Positions 1 to 7,349 of a stretch of DNA of 17,220 bases are shown here, piece after piece; within the stretch, counting starts at the first letter, position 1, and every line of letters starts with the position of its first letter. The stretch spans positions 9,526 through 26,745 of the forward strand of contig DTSJ01000315.1 in the NCBI GenBank assembly GCA_012965445.1, read 5' to 3'. The notes below the pieces were generated by a model, which did not search any database, was not told where the DNA came from, and was given only the letters and a program-made list of their open reading frames with translations. Source of the stretch: Candidatus Hydrogenedentota bacterium (GTDB lineage: Bacteria; Hydrogenedentota; Hydrogenedentia; Hydrogenedentiales; GCA-2746185). The position numbers and the translations under genes were made by a program.

Positions 1-1
1 A

Positions 2-256
2 GGTATGGTTCCTGTCAATCTAATTGACGAAATCAAAGATGTCGGCTTCGATTACGGTATGAGCGCTTATGAAGTCGCGCTCGGTATACGTTTCGGTATC
101 GGAGATGTCAAGGGTTCATCCGGTGAACGAAGTACCCGGAAACAGGTAGAGGCATTAGCCGATGATCCTGAAGGACATGACTTGGGTCAGTATCGCGGTT
201 TGACGGGAGGGCACACTGTCATACAGGAACTCGGATTCGAGTTCATTATTGAATAA
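2..256 (+). CDS. unrecognised protein, probable 3' end of a gene starting before the window
   Basis: An open frame runs into the window edge and stops with TAA at 254-256. An ATG at 5 is possible, but the frame is open to the first base and no ribosome binding site can be seen, so this is more likely the C-terminus of a longer protein. The visible 83 residues are acidic and contain no cysteine. They include segments with alternating hydrophobic residues (AYEVALGIRFGIGD, and GFEFIIE at the extreme end) that could be beta strands of an outer-membrane barrel; that reading is inference only. Only about 45 bases separate it from the next gene, so the two could be co-transcribed. I do not recognise the family. 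Confidence 0.5.
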   Translation, partial: GMVPVNLIDEIKDVGFDYGMSAYEVALGIRFGIGDVKGSSGERSTRKQVEALADDPEGHDLGQYRGLTGGHTVIQELGFEFIIE

Positions 257-301
257 CCTAACAAGTTTTAAGTTGATAAGGCGAAAGAGGGCGATTTGTG
301 T

Positions 302-2152
302 ATGGACGTGATTCAGCCGACGAAATTGGGAGACTTTTTGCCCTGGAGCAAAGCTGTTAGATTTCTGCCCGCGATTGTGACCCTTCTGCTTGCCATACTG
401 TCGGAAGCCGCAGAAGAGAGCAGACTTTCTCGTAAACCGATCCCGCTTCAGACCGAAGCGTATGCCCTGATTTCTGTCGAAGATATCGTCGATTTCGATA
501 AACTTGCTTTAAGGATAATAGAGGGATCGGAAAATCCAAATACTCCTGCGGGGCGAATCTGGAAAATATTGAGTCCCAAATTACGAAAAGACCTTGAATC
601 CCATAAAGGTCAAGCGATGACTGAATCTCAACGATTCGATCTCGTAAACGGCCTCAACGCGGTATTACGACGCAAAGACTTTTATCATAAGGAGTCGTGG
701 ACTTCCGTGGAGCTGCGCGAAGAATTGCGCGACGAATTGGAACGTGGTTTGGAACAACTCAACCCTGTCGAAGCGACTTCTCGAAACCGAGAATTGCTGC
801 GAATGTCTTTTCCGGAGCTGATTCTGGAAAGCCAAGCTCGTCCGTTTCCAAAACGCCCACGAACGCTACACATTGGAAACGATTTTTTGAACACAGGGCG
901 TCTGAGCGAAGGAATAACGATATTCACCGGAGCAGTATGGCAACCCTCCCTACTCTTGTTTGGTTCTCTTCGATCTGCGTATCAATACGTCGATACGGGA
1001 TCTTCGGAAACCGCTCCAATCGTCCATGAATTCGCAAACAGACTTGATCTCAATTTTAATCTGGCATTCACCCCCACAGAACGTCTCGTAGTAGGGTTCA
1101 GACCTATCGATCGTATAGATCGCGCATCAGGGTACCAATGGAAAAGGTTTGGTTCCGAGCGCGAAAATGAAGGGGACTTGTTTCTCGATGGCAACATCGA
1201 AACACTATACTTTGAAGGAGATTTCGGGGAACTCTTTCCGCGACTCGACAGAAACGACAAAATCGGACTGGATTTTGGCTTTGCCGTCGGGCGCCAACCC
1301 ATCTCAATACAAGAGGGGATAATGCTCAATGATAATATCGATGCGATCGGCATTACCCGAAATAACTTGCTATTTCCTGGAACGTCCAACGTGCGAATTA
1401 CGGCTCTGTGGGGATGGGGCGATATTGAAGGCGTCTTGGGTGCAAATAATATACGACGCGATAGCGGCGATTTGTTCGGAATCTTTACGTCTATTGACAC
1501 ACGAAAGGCGACGCTGGATTTCGATATCGGGTACGTTGACGATCAGGTACGTCTACTTCCGCTTCCAGGCGCCGGGACAAGCACTGATCGCCGCGACCAA
1601 TTAAATTTCGGCGCGAGCTCGGTCAGAAGATTCGGTCACTTCAATACGGCGATTCGCGTCAATCATTCCCAAAGTAAGGGTACGCGAAACCGTGCTCGGA
1701 GCGCACACGGAACGGTAATTCTCATTGAAACTTCATGGACTCCCCCTCACGGTCATGACCTCATCTACGTTAACGTTTTTGGGGGAATTAACAACTTCCA
1801 ATCCTTGGCTCGTGATCAGAGAGTCGGCGGGCCATTGGGACTAGTTGGATTACTTTTCGAGGCTCCGGGAATCGGCACGATTCCCTCTCCAATTGAGAAT
1901 TTCGTAGGGGACAGTGTCGGAGGCGCAGTTGGGTACCAGCTGTTCTTTTCGGAGACAAGAAAACAATTGACTTTCGAAATTGGCGGTAGGGAAGAAACGG
2001 AAGGCCCAGGCGGTGGTAGAATGGGTGGGTTCGTGAGTTATCAACAGGCATTGAAGAATCGCGCTGTTTGGCGCTCAGGTTTATTTTGGGTTGAAGGCGA
2101 TCAAATCGACAGTCGGTATGGGATCCGTAGTGAATTCGTGCTTCAATTTTGA
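302..2152 (+). CDS. outer-membrane beta-barrel (porin-like) protein
   Basis: The 616-residue protein starts with a basic N-terminus and a hydrophobic stretch (VRFLPAIVTLLLAIL) followed by SEAAEE, which reads as a signal peptide. A charged, probably helical periplasmic segment of about 140 residues follows. From roughly residue 190 the protein consists of alternating hydrophobic/polar strands rich in Gly, Asn and aromatic residues, with acidic loops. It ends FVLQF, the terminal aromatic expected of a BAM-inserted outer-membrane barrel. The ATG at 302 is preferred because AGAGGG at 286-291 sits at suitable spacing; an in-frame TTG at 296 is an alternative. It lies 49 bases before the reductase gene on the same strand, suggesting a link with the electron-transfer cluster. 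No MtrB-like N-terminal CxxC is present, and the substrate or partner is unknown. Confidence 0.7.
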   Translation: MDVIQPTKLGDFLPWSKAVRFLPAIVTLLLAILSEAAEESRLSRKPIPLQTEAYALISVEDIVDFDKLALRIIEGSENPNTPAGRIWKILSPKLRKDLESHKGQAMTESQRFDLVNGLNAVLRRKDFYHKESWTSVELREELRDELERGLEQLNPVEATSRNRELLRMSFPELILESQARPFPKRPRTLHIGNDFLNTGRLSEGITIFTGAVWQPSLLLFGSLRSAYQYVDTGSSETAPIVHEFANRLDLNFNLAFTPTERLVVGFRPIDRIDRASGYQWKRFGSERENEGDLFLDGNIETLYFEGDFGELFPRLDRNDKIGLDFGFAVGRQPISIQEGIMLNDNIDAIGITRNNLLFPGTSNVRITALWGWGDIEGVLGANNIRRDSGDLFGIFTSIDTRKATLDFDIGYVDDQVRLLPLPGAGTSTDRRDQLNFGASSVRRFGHFNTAIRVNHSQSKGTRNRARSAHGTVILIETSWTPPHGHDLIYVNVFGGINNFQSLARDQRVGGPLGLVGLLFEAPGIGTIPSPIENFVGDSVGGAVGYQLFFSETRKQLTFEIGGREETEGPGGGRMGGFVSYQQALKNRAVWRSGLFWVEGDQIDSRYGIRSEFVLQF

Positions 2153-2201
2153 TAGAGTGAGAAATGTTCTATATTGATGTGAGAGGAGGGCTCCGCGCGC
2201 G

Positions 2202-3506
2202 ATGGCATATTTCGGGATCGTTGCAGGTTCGATTTTAGCTTGTATGGCGTTCGTCAATATGTTCGTCATATCCAGTGTCGCTTTTCGGCACTCAATAGGC
2301 AAGAGAAAGAGCTATCAGCTCGGCGCTGAAGAATGGCAACAGAGACTCAACACAGCGCAGTTACGTTTTAGGGCACTGGATTCGGAACGACGATACTGGG
2401 CTGGCAAGCGAAAATTCAATGTGGTGAAAAAGGTATTCGAGAACAGGGCAAATTCGATATGCTCTTTCTACCTTTATCCACATGATCTCAAGCCACTACC
2501 AGCCTACCGTCCTGGTCAGTTTATCGTGCTTTGTCTGAACATTCCTGATCCTGATGATCATCAAATTATCGACGAAGAAAATCGGTGCTATTCGTTATCC
2601 GACGCTTCGAATTCGGAGTACTATCGAGTCTCGATAAGGGGCGTTCCGGCACCAATGGTAAATTCAGAGATCTATCCTCCGGGTTTAGTTTCAAACTATA
2701 TGCACGAACAGGTAAACGAACAGGATCTCATCGATGTGCAAGCTCCGTCTGGCGATTTCTTTCTAGACACAAGTCAAAATCATCCCGTGGTTTTGATTGC
2801 TGGCGGAGTCGGTGTTACTCCGATATTGTCAATGTTGAAAACACTGGCGACCGAGCAGAGTTCGCGGGAAATATGGGTCCTCTATGGCGTTAGAAATTCG
2901 GATGATTTAGCCTTTGAGACCGAATTTCAAGAAAGCCTCGAAACACTGGAACAACTCCGAATCTATGTTATTTACAGCGATGTTATGCCTGACGATTGCG
3001 ATAACTCAAATGATCGAATGCAGCACGAATTTGGTTACGCAGATATCAGCAGACTACAATCAATTTTGCCGTGTAATAATTACGAGTACTACATTTGCGG
3101 ACCTGGTCCCATGATGACGGCACTTCGCCATGGTTTACTCGATTGGGGGGTTCCAGACCGCGATATAAAATACGAACAATTTACGCCAGAGCGGCCATCA
3201 CCTCAAAGCGATGCTCTTGTTTCAACAGATCAGGGACACGTTTTCAGCGTGTCGTTTTCTATTTCGAAGAAAACTTTCAAGTGGTCAAGCGAGAAAAGTA
3301 TCTACGCCTTGTCGAGAAGTAAAAAATTCAAGACCAACAGGATAAAATACTCTTGTAAGCAAGGTAAGTGCGGAAGTTGTATGACGGCAGTGAAAAGCGG
3401 CTCCGTAGAGTACCCGGATATTCAACCAAGTTTTCCGAACCTCGTCAACGGTTCATGCCTTCCATGCATTTGTGTCCCGTCGTCCGATATTCACTTGGAA
3501 GCATGA
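2202..3506 (+). CDS. membrane-anchored FAD/NAD(P) reductase with C-terminal [2Fe-2S] ferredoxin domain
   Basis: This 434-residue protein should move electrons between NAD(P)H, FAD and a [2Fe-2S] cluster. Residues 4-27 form one hydrophobic segment, followed by a basic stretch, so the redox domains are probably cytosolic. The FAD domain (about 70-190) has YRPGQF (102-107) and the flavin motif R128-C-Y130-S131. The nucleotide domain has IAGGVGVTPILSML (199-212) and CGPGPMM (299-305). The C-terminal ferredoxin domain has C385-x4-C390-x2-C393 and a fourth ligand at C422, 29 residues on, as in plant-type ferredoxins. The order matches phenol-hydroxylase, Hcp-reductase and NqrF-like enzymes in content, but with the ferredoxin at the C-terminus. 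A purine-rich GAGAGGAGGG at 2181-2190 precedes the ATG. It heads the cytochrome/Fe-S gene set and is the likely entry point for electrons; cofactor preference cannot be read from the sequence. Confidence 0.88.
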   Translation: MAYFGIVAGSILACMAFVNMFVISSVAFRHSIGKRKSYQLGAEEWQQRLNTAQLRFRALDSERRYWAGKRKFNVVKKVFENRANSICSFYLYPHDLKPLPAYRPGQFIVLCLNIPDPDDHQIIDEENRCYSLSDASNSEYYRVSIRGVPAPMVNSEIYPPGLVSNYMHEQVNEQDLIDVQAPSGDFFLDTSQNHPVVLIAGGVGVTPILSMLKTLATEQSSREIWVLYGVRNSDDLAFETEFQESLETLEQLRIYVIYSDVMPDDCDNSNDRMQHEFGYADISRLQSILPCNNYEYYICGPGPMMTALRHGLLDWGVPDRDIKYEQFTPERPSPQSDALVSTDQGHVFSVSFSISKKTFKWSSEKSIYALSRSKKFKTNRIKYSCKQGKCGSCMTAVKSGSVEYPDIQPSFPNLVNGSCLPCICVPSSDIHLEA

Positions 3507-3562
3507 TTTTGCTTTCTCGCATCAACGAATGACAACAAATTCACGATGGAAAATAGTAAGAT

Positions 3563-3592
3563 TTGCAATAGGAGAAAATCTCGTACTATACT
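3563..3592 (+). promoter_or_regulatory. possible sigma70-type promoter before the tetraheme cytochrome
   Basis: TTGCAA (3563-3568) and TATACT (3587-3592) are separated by 18 bases in the 148-base gap between the reductase and the tetraheme cytochrome. This would give the cytochrome, cNMP/Fe-S, cytochrome b and decaheme genes a start of transcription separate from the reductase. The call rests on motif match only. Confidence 0.4.
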
Positions 3593-3654
3593 ACCCAGTG
3601 CATGTATTCGATTTATCTTTAGCGATTGAATCTTGGTTAACGGGAGACAACGGA

Positions 3655-4701
3655 ATGACAGGTCGAACTGCTCAAAAATCGAATGGCGCAAGGTTCCGGT
3701 TCGCACTTATATTTCCTCTCCTTCTTCTTTCAGCCGAATATTTCGGTGCTGCCGCACAAGAATCCATTTTGACCTACGACCCCAGCACGATAACAGCCGA
3801 CGGTCCCGAAAATTGCGCAGAGTGCCATGAGCGCACGTCTGAAGCGTGGTCCGAGTCGACCCACAGTCGCACGTATGAAGAACTTCATTTGAGAGAGGAG
3901 GCGCAAGAGATACTCGAAAGGCTTGGGGAATCCGGCAGTATCCGGCGCAACAGCGAATGCGTACAATGTCATTACACGCGTCACGCGCGAGAGTCGGGAG
4001 GTCGCGCAAAAACAATCAGTGGCATATCCTGTCAACGCTGCCACGGAGGGGCGAGAGACTGGATCGTGATTCATCAGGATACCGAACAATATCCTGATCG
4101 TATGGAACGTCTGATGACCGCTACGGAAAACGGCATGCGCTCAACTCTGAAAATATATGATCTTGCTCGCAATTGCTTCCAGTGTCATACAGTTCCACGC
4201 GAAAATCTCGTAAATGTTGGTGAACACCCTGCCGGAAGTGAGATGTTTGAACTCGTCGCATATTTACAAGGCGAAGTGAGGCACAATTTCTTACCGACCC
4301 CTGCAGAGGAGACCAACAAGCCCGCGTCTACAGAAAGAAAACGTCTTCTCTACGTGATCGGTAAGTCGATTGATTTGGAATTCAGCTTACGGAGTCTCGC
4401 CCTCGCCACAGTCGACGGCATTTTCTTGGAGAGCATGATGGCTCGCGTGCAAAAGGCTTACGACGACTTAAAATTGATGGGTTTGAATGTTGCCGAGATT
4501 AACGCTATGCTCGATACGATTCCGAAGGAGGGAGATACATTAAAACTCGTCAAGAATAATAAAGAAGAATATGAGAACGCTGCTGATACAATAAGCTCTC
4601 TGGCTACGTTCTTAGAAGAAAAAAGTGTCGAATACGGAGCGGCACTGGCGCCCATAGATTCCTCATTACCGGCGGAGTTTAAGGGTGAGGTGTACAAATA
4701 A
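3655..4701 (+). CDS. exported tetraheme cytochrome c (cytochrome c554-like)
   Basis: The 348-residue product has a signal peptide (FRFALIFPLLLLSAEYFGAAA, cleavage likely before QES) and four heme c motifs: CAECH (54-58), CVQCH (102-106), CQRCH (126-130) and CFQCH (174-178). Additional histidines at 70, 78, 110, 140, 191 and 210 are candidates for distal ligands. Heme number and layout resemble the cytochrome c554 family of periplasmic electron carriers. The remaining C-terminal 130 residues are charged, look helical and hold no heme, making this longer than c554 itself. The frame is open further upstream, but ATG 3655 is chosen because GGGAGA (3642-3647) lies seven bases before it and the signal peptide follows directly. 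It is probably a periplasmic partner of the decaheme protein and cytochrome b encoded downstream. Direction of electron flow and substrate are unknown. Confidence 0.85.
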   Translation: MTGRTAQKSNGARFRFALIFPLLLLSAEYFGAAAQESILTYDPSTITADGPENCAECHERTSEAWSESTHSRTYEELHLREEAQEILERLGESGSIRRNSECVQCHYTRHARESGGRAKTISGISCQRCHGGARDWIVIHQDTEQYPDRMERLMTATENGMRSTLKIYDLARNCFQCHTVPRENLVNVGEHPAGSEMFELVAYLQGEVRHNFLPTPAEETNKPASTERKRLLYVIGKSIDLEFSLRSLALATVDGIFLESMMARVQKAYDDLKLMGLNVAEINAMLDTIPKEGDTLKLVKNNKEEYENAADTISSLATFLEEKSVEYGAALAPIDSSLPAEFKGEVYK

Positions 4702-4747
4702 GCCATTTACCCGGTTTACGGCAACGAATGAATGAGGAGACGGCTAC

Positions 4748-6526
4748 GTGGCGACAGAAAAAGTTAGCATAACATCCTCCGGAATATTCAAACAAAAAAG
4801 CCGTTGGGCACAATCATTCGGAGAAATGTCCGAATCTGACGTAGTTGAGGTCTTGAACTGCGATCCTTTTCGGCGCATCTGTGGGGATCTTGAGAGTGCG
4901 AAGAAGGAATTGTTCAATTCATTTGGAGTATCTGTTTCCATATACGGAATCTTGAAGAACGACGCCCGATTACACACCTATCGTAAAGGCGAGATTATTG
5001 TCGGTAAAGGCGACTACGGTAACACAGCGTTTTTTCTAATAGATGGCCTGGTCAGCGCCGTCCTCTCTCCAGATTTGCCTCCTTCGGCTTTGAGACAACG
5101 TGAATCGCGCAAGAGGAACTTTCTGCGTTCATTCGCAGCCAACTTCAAGAGCAGTTTCTTGCCAACAATTCCGGAGAATCTGAAACAAACAACGAAACAG
5201 GGGGGAACCGAGGTACACGGCAGAGGTAAACTCACCGGACTACTATTTGATCAAGTGCATAATAGCGACGAATATGAAACGCATCGGATACAACCAGGCG
5301 AGATATTTGGCGAAGGTAGCGCGATTTATCGAACGCCTAGGTCAGCCAGCGTCGTTGCAAGTGAACGGAGCAGAGTACTGGAAATTCGATGGCAGGGGCT
5401 TCGAGATTTGATCGAAGCTGACGAGGAAATCGAGACACGTATAGATGATGTTTACCGAGCCCGAGCCCTCCAAAGTGCCTTGGAACACGATGAGCTGTTT
5501 CGAAACATTCCATCTGACAAATACGATCTGATTACATTTCACGCCTTTGGCAAATACGATGAATGGTCCGGGGATTATATAGATTTTTCCGCGGAAGAAA
5601 AGCATGCTGCAATTGAACAGGAAGAGATCATCGTCGAAGAAGGAGGATATCCCGACGGTGTATTCGTCGTTTGTACTGGATTTGTCCGGGTTTGCAAACG
5701 TTTTGGCATTGGGTATCAGACTCGAAGCTATCTAGGTAAAGGTATGATTTTTGGTTTATCCGAAGCAATTCACAATTGGAATGACGCAGAACATCCTGTC
5801 TCACAACAATATAGCTTGCGTGCGATCGGTTATACTCACGTGTTACATATCCCGACTCAGGTAATGGAAAAATACGTTTTGCCGGATATGGACCAAGAAA
5901 CGCAAATTGAACGCGATGACATTCAGCGAATTCCAGATACGGGTGATCAAAAATACACGTCCAACTCTACAGGAAATATGTTATATGACGATGTGTTCGA
6001 ATTCCTCGCGCAGAATCGGTATTTGAATGGAACTCAAACAATGCTTATCAATACGGACCGATGTACCCGCTGCGACGACTGCGTCAGTGCCTGCGCCGAT
6101 GCACACGATGGGAATCCAAGGTTCGTTCGGCAAGGTCCAGTCAGCAATCATGTTATGGTCGTAAACGCTTGTATGCATTGCGTTGATCCAGTCTGCATGA
6201 TCGGTTGTCCCACGGGTGCAATCCATCGCGAAAGCCAAGGTGGACAGGTTGTCATAAACACAGAAACTTGTATAGGTTGCTCCACGTGTTATAACAACTG
6301 TCCTTATGACGCGATTCGTATGGTGACAGTGCGCGACAACCGAGGTGAGTTCCGAATTACCGCTTTAGGCGCAGACGCGGGAAAGCCAGTATACAAAGCA
6401 ACAAAATGCGACTTGTGTGTCGACTTACAAGGTGGCCCAGCCTGCGTGCGTGCGTGTCCCCATGATGCAATGGCCCGAGTCAACATGCAGAACAAAGAAT
6501 CCATCGCAAAATTCGTAGCGTTGTAA
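4748..6526 (+). CDS. fusion of two cyclic-nucleotide-binding domains with a four-[4Fe-4S] ferredoxin domain
   Basis: The start is GTG, with GAGGAGA (4734-4740) seven bases upstream; the product has 592 residues and no signal peptide or membrane segment, so it is cytosolic. The first cNMP domain (about 70-240) has the phosphate-binding cassette FGEGSAIYRTPRSA (187-200), with the conserved Glu189 and Arg198 in place, and a basic insertion of about 65 residues (110-175) within the beta roll. The second cNMP domain (about 245-385) has the fold signature but its cassette (FGLSEAIHNW) lacks that Glu/Arg pair. The C-terminal domain has sixteen cysteines in four groups: 439/442/445/449, 475/478/483/487, 508/511/514/518 and 554/557/566/570. 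This is the DmsB/HybA/NrfC-type arrangement of four cubane clusters. Its stop overlaps the cytochrome b start by one base, so the two products probably interact, feeding electrons to or from the membrane under cyclic-nucleotide control. Confidence 0.9.
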   Translation: MATEKVSITSSGIFKQKSRWAQSFGEMSESDVVEVLNCDPFRRICGDLESAKKELFNSFGVSVSIYGILKNDARLHTYRKGEIIVGKGDYGNTAFFLIDGLVSAVLSPDLPPSALRQRESRKRNFLRSFAANFKSSFLPTIPENLKQTTKQGGTEVHGRGKLTGLLFDQVHNSDEYETHRIQPGEIFGEGSAIYRTPRSASVVASERSRVLEIRWQGLRDLIEADEEIETRIDDVYRARALQSALEHDELFRNIPSDKYDLITFHAFGKYDEWSGDYIDFSAEEKHAAIEQEEIIVEEGGYPDGVFVVCTGFVRVCKRFGIGYQTRSYLGKGMIFGLSEAIHNWNDAEHPVSQQYSLRAIGYTHVLHIPTQVMEKYVLPDMDQETQIERDDIQRIPDTGDQKYTSNSTGNMLYDDVFEFLAQNRYLNGTQTMLINTDRCTRCDDCVSACADAHDGNPRFVRQGPVSNHVMVVNACMHCVDPVCMIGCPTGAIHRESQGGQVVINTETCIGCSTCYNNCPYDAIRMVTVRDNRGEFRITALGADAGKPVYKATKCDLCVDLQGGPACVRACPHDAMARVNMQNKESIAKFVAL

Positions 6527-7347
6527 TGTCTCCATCTTCTCGGAATATTCGAAACGGCTTACTGGTTGGGTTCATCACATTATCGTTGGGTCTAATGTAC
6601 GTGCTCCTCGATATTATGCTTTTAGATCCCATCCTCTGGTCGGGGTGGTTGATGATTGCTATCATTCTTTTTTTAGCAGCCTACAACTTGCGAAAAAAAT
6701 TCTCCCTCCCCGTTCTCATTTCATCGCGCATCTGGCTGCGAGCGCATATCGGAGTAGCGCTCGTCGGTATTATCGTCTTTTTTTTGCATACTGAATCAAT
6801 CTGGCCCCTTGGTATAGTTGAGCGAGTCCTGATGATCTTCTGGCTAATCGCGACGATTAGTGGTTTCGTCGGCCTTTTTCTTACTCGGACTTTTCCACGG
6901 CGTCTCACCGGTAAAGGCCAAGAAGTCGTGTTCGAGGTAATCCCTGAGCGTCGCCGAATTATTCGATTAAGAGTAGAAGCGTTGGCAGAAAACTCGATCG
7001 AGAGGACGCTGTTCACGACGGTATCTTACTTTTTTACAGACCATCTTCGCGACTTTTTTTATGGCCCAAAAAATACATTGCAACATCTGTTCGGTGGAAG
7101 TCTGATGATCGACCGAATGATAAGGCAGATCGAAAACAAGAAAAAGTATTTAAACGAAACCGAAAAATCGATCTTAAGTGAAATCGCTGAGAACGCAGTC
7201 GCGAAAGACAATTTGGATTTCCACTTTTCTCTTCAACTTGTACTAAAAATCTGGCTATTTGTTCATATTCCCGTGACTTATTCGCTGATTCTGATGGCAG
7301 TCGTCCATATAATTTTCGTATACTCTTTTTCGGGAAGAGGTGTCTAA
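6526..7347 (+). CDS. small integral membrane diheme cytochrome b
   Basis: The 273-residue protein begins in the ATG of TAATG shared with the preceding stop, implying translational coupling. Hydrophobic segments lie at about 13-32, 38-54, 72-90, 97-120 and 238-268. Two of these carry histidine pairs with identical spacing, H74/H88 and H247/H261, each 14 residues apart as in cytochrome b of the bc1 complex, where such pairs from two helices ligate two stacked hemes. Between the fourth and fifth helices is a soluble segment of about 115 residues that is mostly basic and helical. I infer a heme b membrane subunit carrying electrons across the membrane or reacting with quinone, between the cytosolic Fe-S protein and the periplasmic multiheme cytochromes. 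I cannot assign a named family, and the sequence is too short for a full bc1 or NarI subunit annotation. Confidence 0.75.
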   Translation: MSPSSRNIRNGLLVGFITLSLGLMYVLLDIMLLDPILWSGWLMIAIILFLAAYNLRKKFSLPVLISSRIWLRAHIGVALVGIIVFFLHTESIWPLGIVERVLMIFWLIATISGFVGLFLTRTFPRRLTGKGQEVVFEVIPERRRIIRLRVEALAENSIERTLFTTVSYFFTDHLRDFFYGPKNTLQHLFGGSLMIDRMIRQIENKKKYLNETEKSILSEIAENAVAKDNLDFHFSLQLVLKIWLFVHIPVTYSLILMAVVHIIFVYSFSGRGV

Positions 7348-7349
7348 TC

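Noticed and set aside
3472..3654. Longer N-terminus for the tetraheme cytochrome (61 extra residues)
   Set aside because: It would overlap the reductase gene, lacks a ribosome binding site, and would bury the signal peptide; ATG 3655 has a good GGGAGA site.
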